Shown one piece after another: positions 56,957-64,000 of a stretch of DNA of 64,000 nt. The position numbers and the translations under genes are program-made. The notes beneath the pieces were generated by a model. It worked only from the letters and a program-made list of their open reading frames with translations. It ran no database searches and was not told where the DNA came from. The stretch comes from Actinomadura craniellae (lineage in GTDB: Bacteria > Actinomycetota > Actinomycetes > Streptosporangiales > Streptosporangiaceae), in contig NZ_QLYX01000025.1 in the NCBI RefSeq assembly GCF_003289645.1, positions 1 through 64,000 of the forward strand, read 5' to 3'. The stretch's first letter is position 1; every line of letters begins with the position of its first letter.

Positions 56957-58392
56957 CCACGACCACCCACCACCACCTGATCGCCGGCGACCCGCTGAGC
57001 ACCGCCACGACGTACGACGTCACCGACCCCTACACCGAGCAGGTCATCGCCGTCGTCGCCGACGGTGACCGCACCGCGGCCGACGCCGCCGCGGCCGCCG
57101 CCGCCGCGGCCCGCGACGCCTGGGCGGCGACCCCGGTCGAGACCCGCCGCCGGGTGATCGGCCGCGCCGGCGAGCTACTCGAAGACCGGCGCGACGAGCT
57201 CGTCGACCTGGCCATCGCCGACACCGGCGCCCGCCGGGCCGTCGCCGAGGAGACCCAGGTCGACGCGGCGCTGGCCCGGCTCCGGCACTGGTCCACCCGG
57301 TCCGCGGACCTGCTCACCGTCCCGGCGAAGCCCGTGGCGGCCGGCCTCGCGGGGACGGTCACGCGCACGCCGGTCGGCGTGGTCGGCTGCATCAGCCCCT
57401 ACAACTTCCCGCTGCTCGCGATGGTCGGGAAGGTCGCGCCCGCCCTGTTCGCCGGCAACACCGTGGTGATGAAGCCGGCCCCGCAGGACCCGCTGCTCGT
57501 CATCGCGCTCACCGAGGCGCTCAACGCGGCCCTGCGGGCGGAAGGCGCACCGGCGGGTGCGGTCAACCTGGTGACGGGCGCGGGCGCCGAGCCCGGTGCC
57601 GCGCTGGTCGACCACCCCGAGGTCGGTGCGATCAGCTTCACCGGCAGCACGGCGGTCGGCACCGAGATCTACCGGTCGGCGGCACCCGGCATGAAGCGGC
57701 TCCTCCTCGAACTCGGCGGCAAGGGCGCGCTCGTCGTCCGGGCCGACGCGGACCTCGACGCCGTCGTCGCCGCCGCGACGCGGGCGTGGACCGTCCACTC
57801 CGGGCAGATCTGCCTGACGCCCTCCCGCGTCATCGTCGACGCCTCGCTACACGACGAGCTCGTCGGGCGGCTGCGCACCACGCTGGGCGGCCTCGTGCAC
57901 GGCGACCCGCGGGACCCCGCGACGACCACCGTCCCACTGATCAGCGAGGTCCAGCGCGACCGCGTCGCCGCGCTGGTGGCCGGTGCCCGCGCCGACGGCG
58001 GGACGGTGCACACCGCGGCGAACGTCCCGGACCACGGCTACTTCCACCCCGCCACCCTCGTGACGGGCGTCGGCCCGGAAACGACGGTCATGCAGGAGGA
58101 GGCGTTCGGCCCGGTCGTCTGCGTCACCCCGACGTCCTCGGACGACGAGGCGGTCGCCATCGCCAACTCGACGCGCTACGGGCTGACCGACCAGGTCTAC
58201 TCGCGCGACCTGGACGCGGCGCGCCGCGTGGCCGACCGGCTGGCCGCCGCCCAGGTCGGCATCAACACCTGCGCCCGGCGGGGAGACCTCCCGTTCGGCG
58301 GCACCAAGGCCAGCGGCCTCGGACGCAGCGGCGGCACCTACGCCCTCGACTCCTACACCGAACTCCGCGCGACGGTACATCCGGCCGGCTGA
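56953..58392 (+). CDS. Aldehyde dehydrogenase
   Basis: A 479-residue ALDH whose GTG start overlaps the ADH stop (GTGA). Signatures: VVGCISPYNFPLLAMVGKV, SFTGSTAVGTEIY, catalytic Glu in LLLELGGKGAL, catalytic Cys in HSGQICLTPSRV and PFGGTKASGLGRSGG. It oxidises an aldehyde to its acid. With the ADH it forms a two-step alcohol-to-acid module that could feed the acyl-CoA ligase directly upstream. Confidence 0.93.
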   Translation: MTTTTHHHLIAGDPLSTATTYDVTDPYTEQVIAVVADGDRTAADAAAAAAAAARDAWAATPVETRRRVIGRAGELLEDRRDELVDLAIADTGARRAVAEETQVDAALARLRHWSTRSADLLTVPAKPVAAGLAGTVTRTPVGVVGCISPYNFPLLAMVGKVAPALFAGNTVVMKPAPQDPLLVIALTEALNAALRAEGAPAGAVNLVTGAGAEPGAALVDHPEVGAISFTGSTAVGTEIYRSAAPGMKRLLLELGGKGALVVRADADLDAVVAAATRAWTVHSGQICLTPSRVIVDASLHDELVGRLRTTLGGLVHGDPRDPATTTVPLISEVQRDRVAALVAGARADGGTVHTAANVPDHGYFHPATLVTGVGPETTVMQEEAFGPVVCVTPTSSDDEAVAIANSTRYGLTDQVYSRDLDAARRVADRLAAAQVGINTCARRGDLPFGGTKASGLGRSGGTYALDSYTELRATVHPAG

Positions 58393-58465
58393 CGGCGGGC
58401 GGCAAAGGTCGCCCCGAGGGGGTGCGGAGACGAGCCCACGGGGGTACCCGCCCCGGACGCGCGGT

Positions 58466-59410
58466 TCACCGGTCGAGGATCAGGCGTGGTGAGCGGCACC
58501 GGGAGACGCAGGGGAACATCGTCTTCCCGGCGTCGCGCTCGGCCTGGGTCAGGACCGAGTCGCGATGCTCCACCTCCCCCTCGATCACCGCCGTCTCGCA
58601 CGAGCCGCAGACGCCCTCCAGGCAGGAACTGGGGACGGGCACGCCACCTTCCTCCAGGACGGAGAGCACGCTGCGGTCCGCGGGGACGTGCAGCGTGACC
58701 CCGGACCTCTGCAACACGACGTCGAAGGCGCCAGGCTCGGCCGTCGCGGGCGGTGCCAGGGGGCTGAAGCGCTCCAGGTGCAGGCCGGGCACCCGTTCCT
58801 CCATCGCGGTCAGCAGCGGCTCGGGACCACAGCAGTACACGGTGACCGGCCCGTCCGCCCCGGGGATTTCGCGCGCCTCGGCCAGGGCGGCGTCCAGGTC
58901 GAGCGGGCCGTGCTCGTCCTGCGGCCGGACGGTGACGTGCTCGCCGTACCTGGCGAGTTCGGCCAGGAAGGCCATCGACGCCCGGGTGCGCCCGCCGTAC
59001 AGCAGCCGCCACGGTGCGCCGGCCGCGGCGACGGCGTGGACCATGGGCAGTAGCGGTGTGATGCCGATACCGCCCGCCACGAACAGGTAGCGGTCGGCCT
59101 GGACCAGCGGGAAGTTGTTGCGCGGGCCGGCGTAGCGCACGAGCGAGCCGGGCCGCAGCGAGTCGTGCACGTGGGCCGACCCGCCGCGGCTCGGGTCCGC
59201 CCGGAGCACGGCGACCCGCCACCGGAGGCGGTCGGCGGGGTCGCCGCACAGGGAGTACTGCCGGGTGGGGGCGCCGCCGGGGATCAGGTCGATGTGCGCG
59301 CCGGGTGACCAGCGGGGCAGCGCGGAGACGTCGGGTGAGGTCAGCGTGACCGAGAGGACGCCGTCGGCCTCCCAGGTCAGCGACCGTACGAGCAGGGTGC
59401 TGGTGTTCAT
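58466..59410 (-). CDS. Oxygenase reductase: FNR domain plus plant-type ferredoxin
   Basis: A 314-residue phthalate-dioxygenase-reductase-like protein: flavin-binding RQYSLCGDPADR, NAD-binding LFVAGGIGITPLLPMV and VTVYCCGPEPLL, then a C-terminal 2Fe-2S domain with PSSCLEGVCGSCE and later CVSRC. ATG 59410 overlaps the Rieske gene stop (ATGA). It passes electrons from NADH to the adjacent Rieske oxygenase. Electron-transfer residues look complete. Confidence 0.93.
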   Translation of the reverse strand: MNTSTLLVRSLTWEADGVLSVTLTSPDVSALPRWSPGAHIDLIPGGAPTRQYSLCGDPADRLRWRVAVLRADPSRGGSAHVHDSLRPGSLVRYAGPRNNFPLVQADRYLFVAGGIGITPLLPMVHAVAAAGAPWRLLYGGRTRASMAFLAELARYGEHVTVRPQDEHGPLDLDAALAEAREIPGADGPVTVYCCGPEPLLTAMEERVPGLHLERFSPLAPPATAEPGAFDVVLQRSGVTLHVPADRSVLSVLEEGGVPVPSSCLEGVCGSCETAVIEGEVEHRDSVLTQAERDAGKTMFPCVSRCRSPRLILDR

Positions 59411-60573
59411 CCGATCATGAAGGCGGCCGCGTCCAGCCGGATCAACGCCTCTTCCTCGGTGAACGCCACGCCGACCGGGTCCTGGCCGGCCGCCACGGCG
59501 TCGATCTGCCGCTTGAGGAACCGGCGGAGCATGACGATGCCCCGGTCGGTGGTGGCCAGGTGCTCGGCGGCGTGGTCGGTGATGTCGCCCTGGCTCTTCT
59601 GGGCTTCGTAGTCGCCGGGCATGCGCTGGTGCTCCGCCTCGTCGAGGTCGGCCCAGGGGCGGCCCTCGAAGCGGGTGCGGATCTTCGCGATCGCTTCGGG
59701 GTTCCTGGTGCGGAACACCGTGTAGACGCGGAACGCGGTGTCGTCCAGGGGCACGACCCAGCCGATGGAGTCGGCGGGGCCGAACACGTCGAGCAGGGGG
59801 TTGGGGACGATCCGCAGGTTCGGCAGGGCGACCTCGGTGCGGCGGCGGTAGGTCCGCCCGTCGTCGAGCCTGCGGTCCTGGACGCTGCGGACGCCGTGGG
59901 CGGTGAGCTCGAACTCCACCTCGGGCAGGACGCCCATCTCGCTGGCGAGCTGCACGCCGGAGAACGAGCCGTGCAGGACGGGCACGTGGAACGGGTCCAC
60001 CACGTTCTCCCAGTGCTGCAGCCAGTTGAAGTCCACGATGGTGGGGCCGCCGGCGCCGATGCTGCGGTCGTCGGGGTACAGTTCCTCGCCCTCCGCCAGG
60101 TCCTCGAAGATCGAGAAGCGCGGGAAGACGGGCATGCGGTCCGGCGGGCCCATGTAGGCGAAGATCAGCCCGGCCCACTCGTGCAGCGGGTACCACGGCT
60201 GGCGGATGCGGTCGCGGTGGCGTCCGCCCTCCGGTTCGCAGGGCTGGTCGAGGCAGGAGCCGTCGGCGCCGAACAGCCACCCGTGGTAGCAGCACCGGAT
60301 GCCGTCGTCCTCGACCTTGCCGTAGTAGAGCGAGGCGCCGCGGTGCGCGCAGTTGGGGTGGACCAGTCCCGGTACGCCCTTGCGGGTGCGGAACAGGATG
60401 AGGTCCTCGCCGAGAATACTGATCCTGCGCGGGGTGGTCGTGGCGTCGCCCGCCATCCCGACCGGCTGCCAGTAGCGGCGCAGCAGCTCGCCGGCCGGGG
60501 TGCCGGGCCCGACGTGGGTCAGCTCGGAGTTGTGGGAGGGGGCGGGACGGCCATAGGCGGTTTCCGTCGGCAT
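59407..60573 (-). CDS. Rieske non-heme iron oxygenase, alpha subunit
   Basis: A 388-residue protein with a Rieske cluster site CAHRGASL and CCYHGWLF and a mononuclear iron site in NVVDPFHVPVLHGSF (two His, bridging Asp). The C-terminal catalytic domain resembles phthalate 4,5-dioxygenase or 3-ketosteroid hydroxylase-type (class IA) enzymes, which need only a reductase, here encoded by the overlapping next gene. It is a hydroxylase or O-demethylase acting on an aromatic or alicyclic acid; the substrate is unknown. Confidence 0.92.
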   Translation of the reverse strand: MPTETAYGRPAPSHNSELTHVGPGTPAGELLRRYWQPVGMAGDATTTPRRISILGEDLILFRTRKGVPGLVHPNCAHRGASLYYGKVEDDGIRCCYHGWLFGADGSCLDQPCEPEGGRHRDRIRQPWYPLHEWAGLIFAYMGPPDRMPVFPRFSIFEDLAEGEELYPDDRSIGAGGPTIVDFNWLQHWENVVDPFHVPVLHGSFSGVQLASEMGVLPEVEFELTAHGVRSVQDRRLDDGRTYRRRTEVALPNLRIVPNPLLDVFGPADSIGWVVPLDDTAFRVYTVFRTRNPEAIAKIRTRFEGRPWADLDEAEHQRMPGDYEAQKSQGDITDHAAEHLATTDRGIVMLRRFLKRQIDAVAAGQDPVGVAFTEEEALIRLDAAAFMIG

Positions 60574-60683
60574 GCGGGCTCCTTCGTGCCGGTGAAAGAA
60601 CAGAGATCGAGTTCTCGGGGCTCCCCGGACATCGCGATCGCCGGAACGCGTACGTCAGGCGGTCGCGATGCGTCCCCTTGCGT

Positions 60684-60723
60684 CGCCGGGCCCGGTGGCC
60701 CGGCGCACCCCGTGTCCGGGGTG
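60684..60723 (-). terminator. Tandem hairpins downstream of the FMN reductase gene
   Basis: Stem CGCCGGGCC-CGGT-GGCCCGGCG (60684-60705) and stem CACCCCG-TGTC-CGGGGTG (60706-60723) abut each other just past the minus-strand stop at 60727. They could terminate that transcript and separate it from the Rieske genes. Confidence 0.55.
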
Positions 60724-60726
60724 CCG

Positions 60727-61311
60727 TCAGGCCGGTGCGGCGGCCGCGGCGCGCGGAGTGGCCCGGATGAGCCGGGTCAGCCCCGCGAGCAGTTCGCGCA
60801 GCAGCCCTTCGGTCACCTCGTCGTGGCCGAGGGTTCCGGCGGAGTCGAACCGTTCGTGCGAGCGGAACAGCATGATCTCGGGCTGCGCGACGACCGGTGC
60901 CTGGATGCGGTGGAGCACCTGGCGCAGGACCACCTGGGCGCGCGCGGTGCCGAACTGGGACGGGGACGCCCCCAGGATGGCGACGGGCCGGCCGCGGAGG
61001 CTGGAGTCCTCGACGGGGCGGGACAGCCAGTCGAGGGCGTTCATGAGCACCCCGGGGATGGCGGAGTTGTACTCGGGGGTGGCGATGACGATTCCGTCCG
61101 CCGCCCGGACGCGCCGGCGCAGGTCGGCCACCGGGGCGGGGACGTGTTCGCGCTCGTGGTCCTGGTCGAAGGGGGGCAGCGCGCGCAGGCCGTCGTAGAG
61201 GTCGAGGGTGACGCCGGGCGGGGTCAGGGCTTGCAGGGCGCGGAGCAGGCCGGTGTTGTGGGAGGTGCGCCGCAGGCTGCCGGAGATCGCGACGATGGTC
61301 AGGGGGGGCAT
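60727..61311 (-). CDS. NADPH-dependent FMN reductase
   Basis: ATG 61311 follows GAAAGGACC; the frame to 61413 is a low-complexity extension. A 194-residue flavodoxin-like protein with FMN-phosphate loop ISGSLRRTSHNTGLLRAL, TPEYNSAIPGVLMNALDW and GASPSQFGTARAQ, typical of the ChrR/SsuE/azoreductase class. It could supply FMNH2 to an LLM monooxygenase or act as a nitroreductase making a hydroxylamino aromatic for the neighbouring PnbB. It forms a likely operon with pnbB, 98 bp away. Confidence 0.88.
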   Translation of the reverse strand: MPPLTIVAISGSLRRTSHNTGLLRALQALTPPGVTLDLYDGLRALPPFDQDHEREHVPAPVADLRRRVRAADGIVIATPEYNSAIPGVLMNALDWLSRPVEDSSLRGRPVAILGASPSQFGTARAQVVLRQVLHRIQAPVVAQPEIMLFRSHERFDSAGTLGHDEVTEGLLRELLAGLTRLIRATPRAAAAAPA

Positions 61312-61409
61312 GGCTGCCGGTCCTTTCTCGGGGTGCCGCCGCGGTGCCGGGACCCGGGCGGCTCGTTCGCTCGCTCTGCCTCGCGGGTGACGGGTTCGCC
61401 CGGCCGCCG

Positions 61410-61943
61410 TCACGCCGGGTCGCCGGACACCTCCGCGGGGTCGGGTGTGATGTCGTAGGAGATCCGGCCGGCCGGCAGGTAGAACAGGGCGATCAGCGCG
61501 CCCCCGCGGACTTCCGGGTAGTGGTGGCTGCCGGGCCCGGGTGCGGTCCAGCCCGTTCCCTGCCAGCCCCGCGGGCCCATGAGCCGGGCGCCCGGGTCGA
61601 TGGGCACGACCAGGTTCAGCTCTCCGTACGGATGCGCGTGGTATTGGCCGCGATAGCGGTCCACGCTGTCCATGTAAACGGCGGTGATGCTGAAGTAGAA
61701 GGTGTCCTCCGAAGGGTCGGCGATGCGGCTGCGCCGGTAGCGGGGGCCGTCGACTTCGACATTGGCCGCCCAGCCCTCTTCCAGGACACCGATCTTGATC
61801 AGCCGTGCCAGTTCCGCATAGAGCTCGCTGCCCGCCGGGTAGGTGTGGTTGAGCCAGGATTCCAGCTCCTCCCCCGCGGTACGGTTCTTGACCTCGTCCA
61901 GGAACGAGATGCTGTGCTCGATGAGTGCGAGCCTGCTGTTCAT
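61410..61943 (-). CDS. pnbB: 4-hydroxylaminobenzoate lyase-like protein (DUF4863)
   Basis: A 177-residue protein starting MNSRLALIEHSISFLDEVKN. It matches PnbB/DUF4863: YHAHPYGELNLVVPID with metal-binding His pair and Glu, and GWQGTGWTAPGPGSHHYPEVRGGAL. PnbB converts 4-hydroxylaminobenzoate to protocatechuate and ammonia. ATG 61943 follows GAAAGGAC, the same ribosome binding site as the FMN reductase. With the reductase as nitroreductase this would give a 4-nitrobenzoate-type route; the true substrate may be another hydroxylamino or amino acid. Confidence 0.8.
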   Translation of the reverse strand: MNSRLALIEHSISFLDEVKNRTAGEELESWLNHTYPAGSELYAELARLIKIGVLEEGWAANVEVDGPRYRRSRIADPSEDTFYFSITAVYMDSVDRYRGQYHAHPYGELNLVVPIDPGARLMGPRGWQGTGWTAPGPGSHHYPEVRGGALIALFYLPAGRISYDITPDPAEVSGDPA

Positions 61944-62057
61944 CGCTGTCCTTTCCAGGTCCCGGTGGGGCGCGTGAAGAGATGGCCGGAAACGGGTGTG
62001 CGCGCCGGCGGGACGCGGAGATCGGGGTGGTTGCGCATGAGTTTGGCAGTGGGTTTC

Positions 62058-62078
62058 GTTACAGTCAATGGATGTAAC
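62058..62078. promoter_or_regulatory. TetR operator, GTTACA...TGTAAC
   Basis: GTTACA (62058-62063) and TGTAAC (62073-62078) form an inverted repeat between the divergent pnbB and tetR genes. TGGATGTAAC at its right arm is repeated at 30288-30297 upstream of the binding-protein gene, hinting at a second target. Confidence 0.6.
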
Positions 62079-62133
62079 CCAAAAATCTGGGGATGGCCCC
62101 CGCCCCGGCTATCCTTGGCGAGGAGGTTCACAG

Positions 62134-62835
62134 ATGAGCACCAGCGACAAGGGCGACGGCGAGCGTCCGGCGTCCCGTGGTGGGCCGACCGGCACCCGTA
62201 CCCCGCGCGCCGGCGGCCGGCCCCGCGACCCCGCGATCGAGAGCGCGATCATCGAGGCGGCGCGCAACCGGCTGGCCACCGACGGCTACTCGCAGATGAC
62301 CATCGGGGACATCGCGACCGACGCCGGCGTTACCCGCCCGACGCTGTACCGCCGCTGGTCGAACAAGTACGACCTGGTCATCGATGCGCTCAAGTACGGG
62401 TTGCGCATGCAGCGCGAGTCCTATCCCGCCATGGACTGGGATCGGCTGGAGCCGGTCGAGGCCCTCAAGGAGGCCGTCCGCCGCCTGGACCCCCGTTACA
62501 ACAACAAGGCCGCCATGGCCCTCCACGGAAACTTCATGGGAGAGGCCGAGCGGGAACCGGGCCTGCTGGAACAACTGCGCGAGCACGGCGTGCGGCCCCG
62601 CTGCGCCGAACTGCTCACCACGTTGCAGGCACTGCAAGAACGCGGCGCCGTACGCCCGGACGCCGACCTGGACATCGTCGTGACCATGTGCTTCGGCAGC
62701 TTCTTCGCGGACTACCTGCGCACGGGCGAGAGCCCGGGCGCCGATTTCGCCGAGCGCATCGTCGAGACCGTCTGGCCCGTGATAGCCGCCGACGCCAACA
62801 GCGCCCCTCCCGACGACACCGGCGTGGACGGCTGA
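62134..62835 (+). CDS. TetR-family regulator
   Basis: ATG 62134 follows AGGAGG. The 233-residue protein has an unstructured basic N-tail, then a TetR DNA-binding domain: IIEAARNRLATDGYSQMTIGDIATDAGVTRPTLYRRWSNKYDLV (read as two adjoining segments), and an all-helical ligand domain of the TetR_C_16-like type. It is divergent from the pnbB/FMN reductase operon and probably represses it through the GTTACA palindrome until a substrate binds. Confidence 0.9.
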   Translation: MSTSDKGDGERPASRGGPTGTRTPRAGGRPRDPAIESAIIEAARNRLATDGYSQMTIGDIATDAGVTRPTLYRRWSNKYDLVIDALKYGLRMQRESYPAMDWDRLEPVEALKEAVRRLDPRYNNKAAMALHGNFMGEAEREPGLLEQLREHGVRPRCAELLTTLQALQERGAVRPDADLDIVVTMCFGSFFADYLRTGESPGADFAERIVETVWPVIAADANSAPPDDTGVDG

Positions 62836-62943
62836 CCCGCACCGGAACGGATGCGCCGCCGACCCGCGGCCGGTGAGAACGGTCCGCGAGCGGCGGGTCC
62901 AGGAGACCGGTCGCCGAGTGGCGGCGAGGCCCGGAGACCGGTC

Positions 62944-62975
62944 CGTGCCGGCGGGGCATGAGCCCCGCCGGCACG
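62944..62975. terminator. Strong bidirectional hairpin between tetR and the MFS gene
   Basis: CGTGCCGGCGGGGC (62944-62957) pairs perfectly with GCCCCGCCGGCACG (62962-62975) around an ATGA tetraloop. The 14-bp stem lies between convergent genes. It has no T-run but is strong enough to stop both transcripts. Confidence 0.7.
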
Positions 62976-62986
62976 AGCGGCGCCAC

Positions 62987-64000
62987 CTACTCGCCGCTCC
63001 TCGCCGCCGACCGCTCCTGCGGGACGGGCGGCGGCCCGGACGGGGGCCCGGCGGGCCGCCCCTTCCGGCCGGCCGGGTAGGTGTACGGCCCGAGCAGCAG
63101 GAAGAGCGCGGCGGTGACCACCAGGGCACCCCCGCAGATCCAGAACGCCGCGGCGTAGCTGCCGAAGTTGTCGTAACACGCGGCGAACAGGAGTCCCCCC
63201 GCGCTGGCCCCGAGCACGAAGATCGCGAACATGACCCCGTAGATCTGGCCGAAGCTCCGCAGCCCGAAGTACCGGCTGGTGAGGTAGCTGGCCAGGTCGA
63301 CCTCGAGCCCGATGGCCAGGCCGAGGAAGACGGCTCCCAGGATGGGCGAGGCACCGGTACCGATCAGCAGGAACGCCACCACGGGGAGGAGTTGCTGCGC
63401 CAGCGCGACGCTGGGCCCGTGGTACCGGTCCAGCAGCATCCCGGCGACCGGCCGCCCGATGAGCGAGGCGATGCCGACCGGGATGAGCACGGCCGCGGCG
63501 GCGGCGCCCGTCATCCCCAGGTCCGTGAGCATCGGGATGAGGTGCGTCATGCTGCCGTTCAGGGAGACGGAGGCGACGAACGTCGCCACCGCGAGGATCC
63601 AGAACGACCTCATCCGCAGGGCCTGGCGGCGGTCGACACCGGACGGCTCGCCGGCCGCGGCCGTGCCGGGTGCCGTAAGGGAGACGCGCCCGGCGAGGGC
63701 GAGTTGCTGCCGCTCCTGCGCGTTCGGCTCGCGGATGACCAGCAGCCACGGGGGCAGGGCGAGGACCAGGAGGAGCACCGCCAGGCCCACGTAGGCGCCC
63801 CGCCAGCCGACGTGGTCGATGAGGAACTGCGTGTACTGCGGTATCAGCGAGGTGCCCAGCCCGATGCCGCAGACGGCGATGCCGATCGCCAGTCCTCGCC
63901 GCGCGTCGAACCAGCTGGCGACGGCCTTGGTGTAGGCGGGTGGCTGCTGGGCCGCGCCGAGCAGGGAGACCAGGATCGAGAGGGCGTAGAACACCAGCAG
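62987..64000 (-). CDS. MFS transporter, N-terminus outside the window
   Basis: An open frame of about 338 residues continues to the window edge, so its start lies to the right. Several hydrophobic helices typical of a 12-TM major facilitator are visible, with SWFDARRGLAIGIAVCGIGLG (helix 4 motif), REPNAQERQQLAL in the central loop and RYFGLRSFGQIYGVMFAIFVLG in the second half. It resembles oxalate/formate or monocarboxylate MFS porters, which suits uptake of a catabolic acid. It is convergent with the TetR gene. Confidence 0.85.
   Translation of the reverse strand: MLVFYALSILVSLLGAAQQPPAYTKAVASWFDARRGLAIGIAVCGIGLGTSLIPQYTQFLIDHVGWRGAYVGLAVLLLVLALPPWLLVIREPNAQERQQLALAGRVSLTAPGTAAAGEPSGVDRRQALRMRSFWILAVATFVASVSLNGSMTHLIPMLTDLGMTGAAAAAVLIPVGIASLIGRPVAGMLLDRYHGPSVALAQQLLPVVAFLLIGTGASPILGAVFLGLAIGLEVDLASYLTSRYFGLRSFGQIYGVMFAIFVLGASAGGLLFAACYDNFGSYAAAFWICGGALVVTAALFLLLGPYTYPAGRKGRPAGPPSGPPPVPQERSAARSGE

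Overview
The window is high-GC DNA with frequent GTG and TTG starts, AGGAGG-type ribosome binding sites and many start/stop overlaps. It carries actinomycete-specific families: XRE/DUF5753 with DUF397, LLM flavin-dependent oxidoreductases, crotonase/acyl-CoA dehydrogenase sets and MobC-relaxase pairs. This points to a filamentous actinomycete (Streptomycetales or Streptosporangiales-like); the genus cannot be fixed from the sequence.

Region 1 (1 to about 21,286) is an integrative, formerly mobilizable element. Its right edge is a 3' fragment of a tRNA-Gly(TCC) gene (21,241-21,286) that lacks the 5' half and is followed by the terminator expected behind a tRNA. A tyrosine integrase (19,616-21,076) lies just inside that edge. 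A MobC/relaxase pair with a 40-bp palindrome upstream lies near the left side; the relaxase is broken by an in-frame TGA. The left edge, expected to carry the intact tRNA-Gly, is outside the window. An IS3-family element enters from the left and cuts a conserved hypothetical gene.

The cargo (4,905-19,485) is a large predicted defence locus. It comprises an Mrr/AspBHI-like endonuclease, Vsr, a C5-cytosine methyltransferase and, divergently, a coupled operon of five genes: a Z1-domain helicase-like ATPase, a DUF4420 PD-(D/E)XK protein, a MORC/Hsp90-like GHKL ATPase and two uncharacterised proteins. A UvrD-type helicase with an AddB-like iron-sulfur nuclease domain follows. The core fits the computationally predicted MORC-ATPase restriction-modification systems. 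The two unknown proteins and the AddB-like helicase-nuclease are the parts I would look at first.

Region 2 (21,287-27,700) is ordinary chromosome: a WhiJ/AbaA-type regulatory trio with a 24-bp palindromic operator, a hypothetical gene, an AbiEi/AbiEii type IV toxin-antitoxin pair with its operator, a membrane-anchored undecad pentapeptide-repeat protein and a CPBP-family membrane protein.

Region 3 (27,800-64,000) is a large CoA-thioester catabolic island. It has six acyl-CoA dehydrogenases, three crotonases, two SDRs, a thiolase, a thiolase-like/DUF35 pair, an NDP-forming and an AMP-forming acyl-CoA ligase, alcohol and aldehyde dehydrogenases, a Rieske oxygenase with its reductase, two LLM oxidoreductases, an SsuABC/TauABC-like transporter split over two loci, and an FMN reductase/hydroxylaminobenzoate-lyase pair. 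Regulators are four LysR proteins in two paralogous convergent pairs, one IclR and one TetR. A two-block promoter motif with a constant 33-bp offset occurs ahead of three catabolic operons, and TGGAA boxes occur ahead of others, so the island appears to form a few shared regulons. The substrate cannot be named from sequence; an aromatic or alicyclic carboxylate, possibly nitro- or sulfo-substituted, is a reasonable guess.
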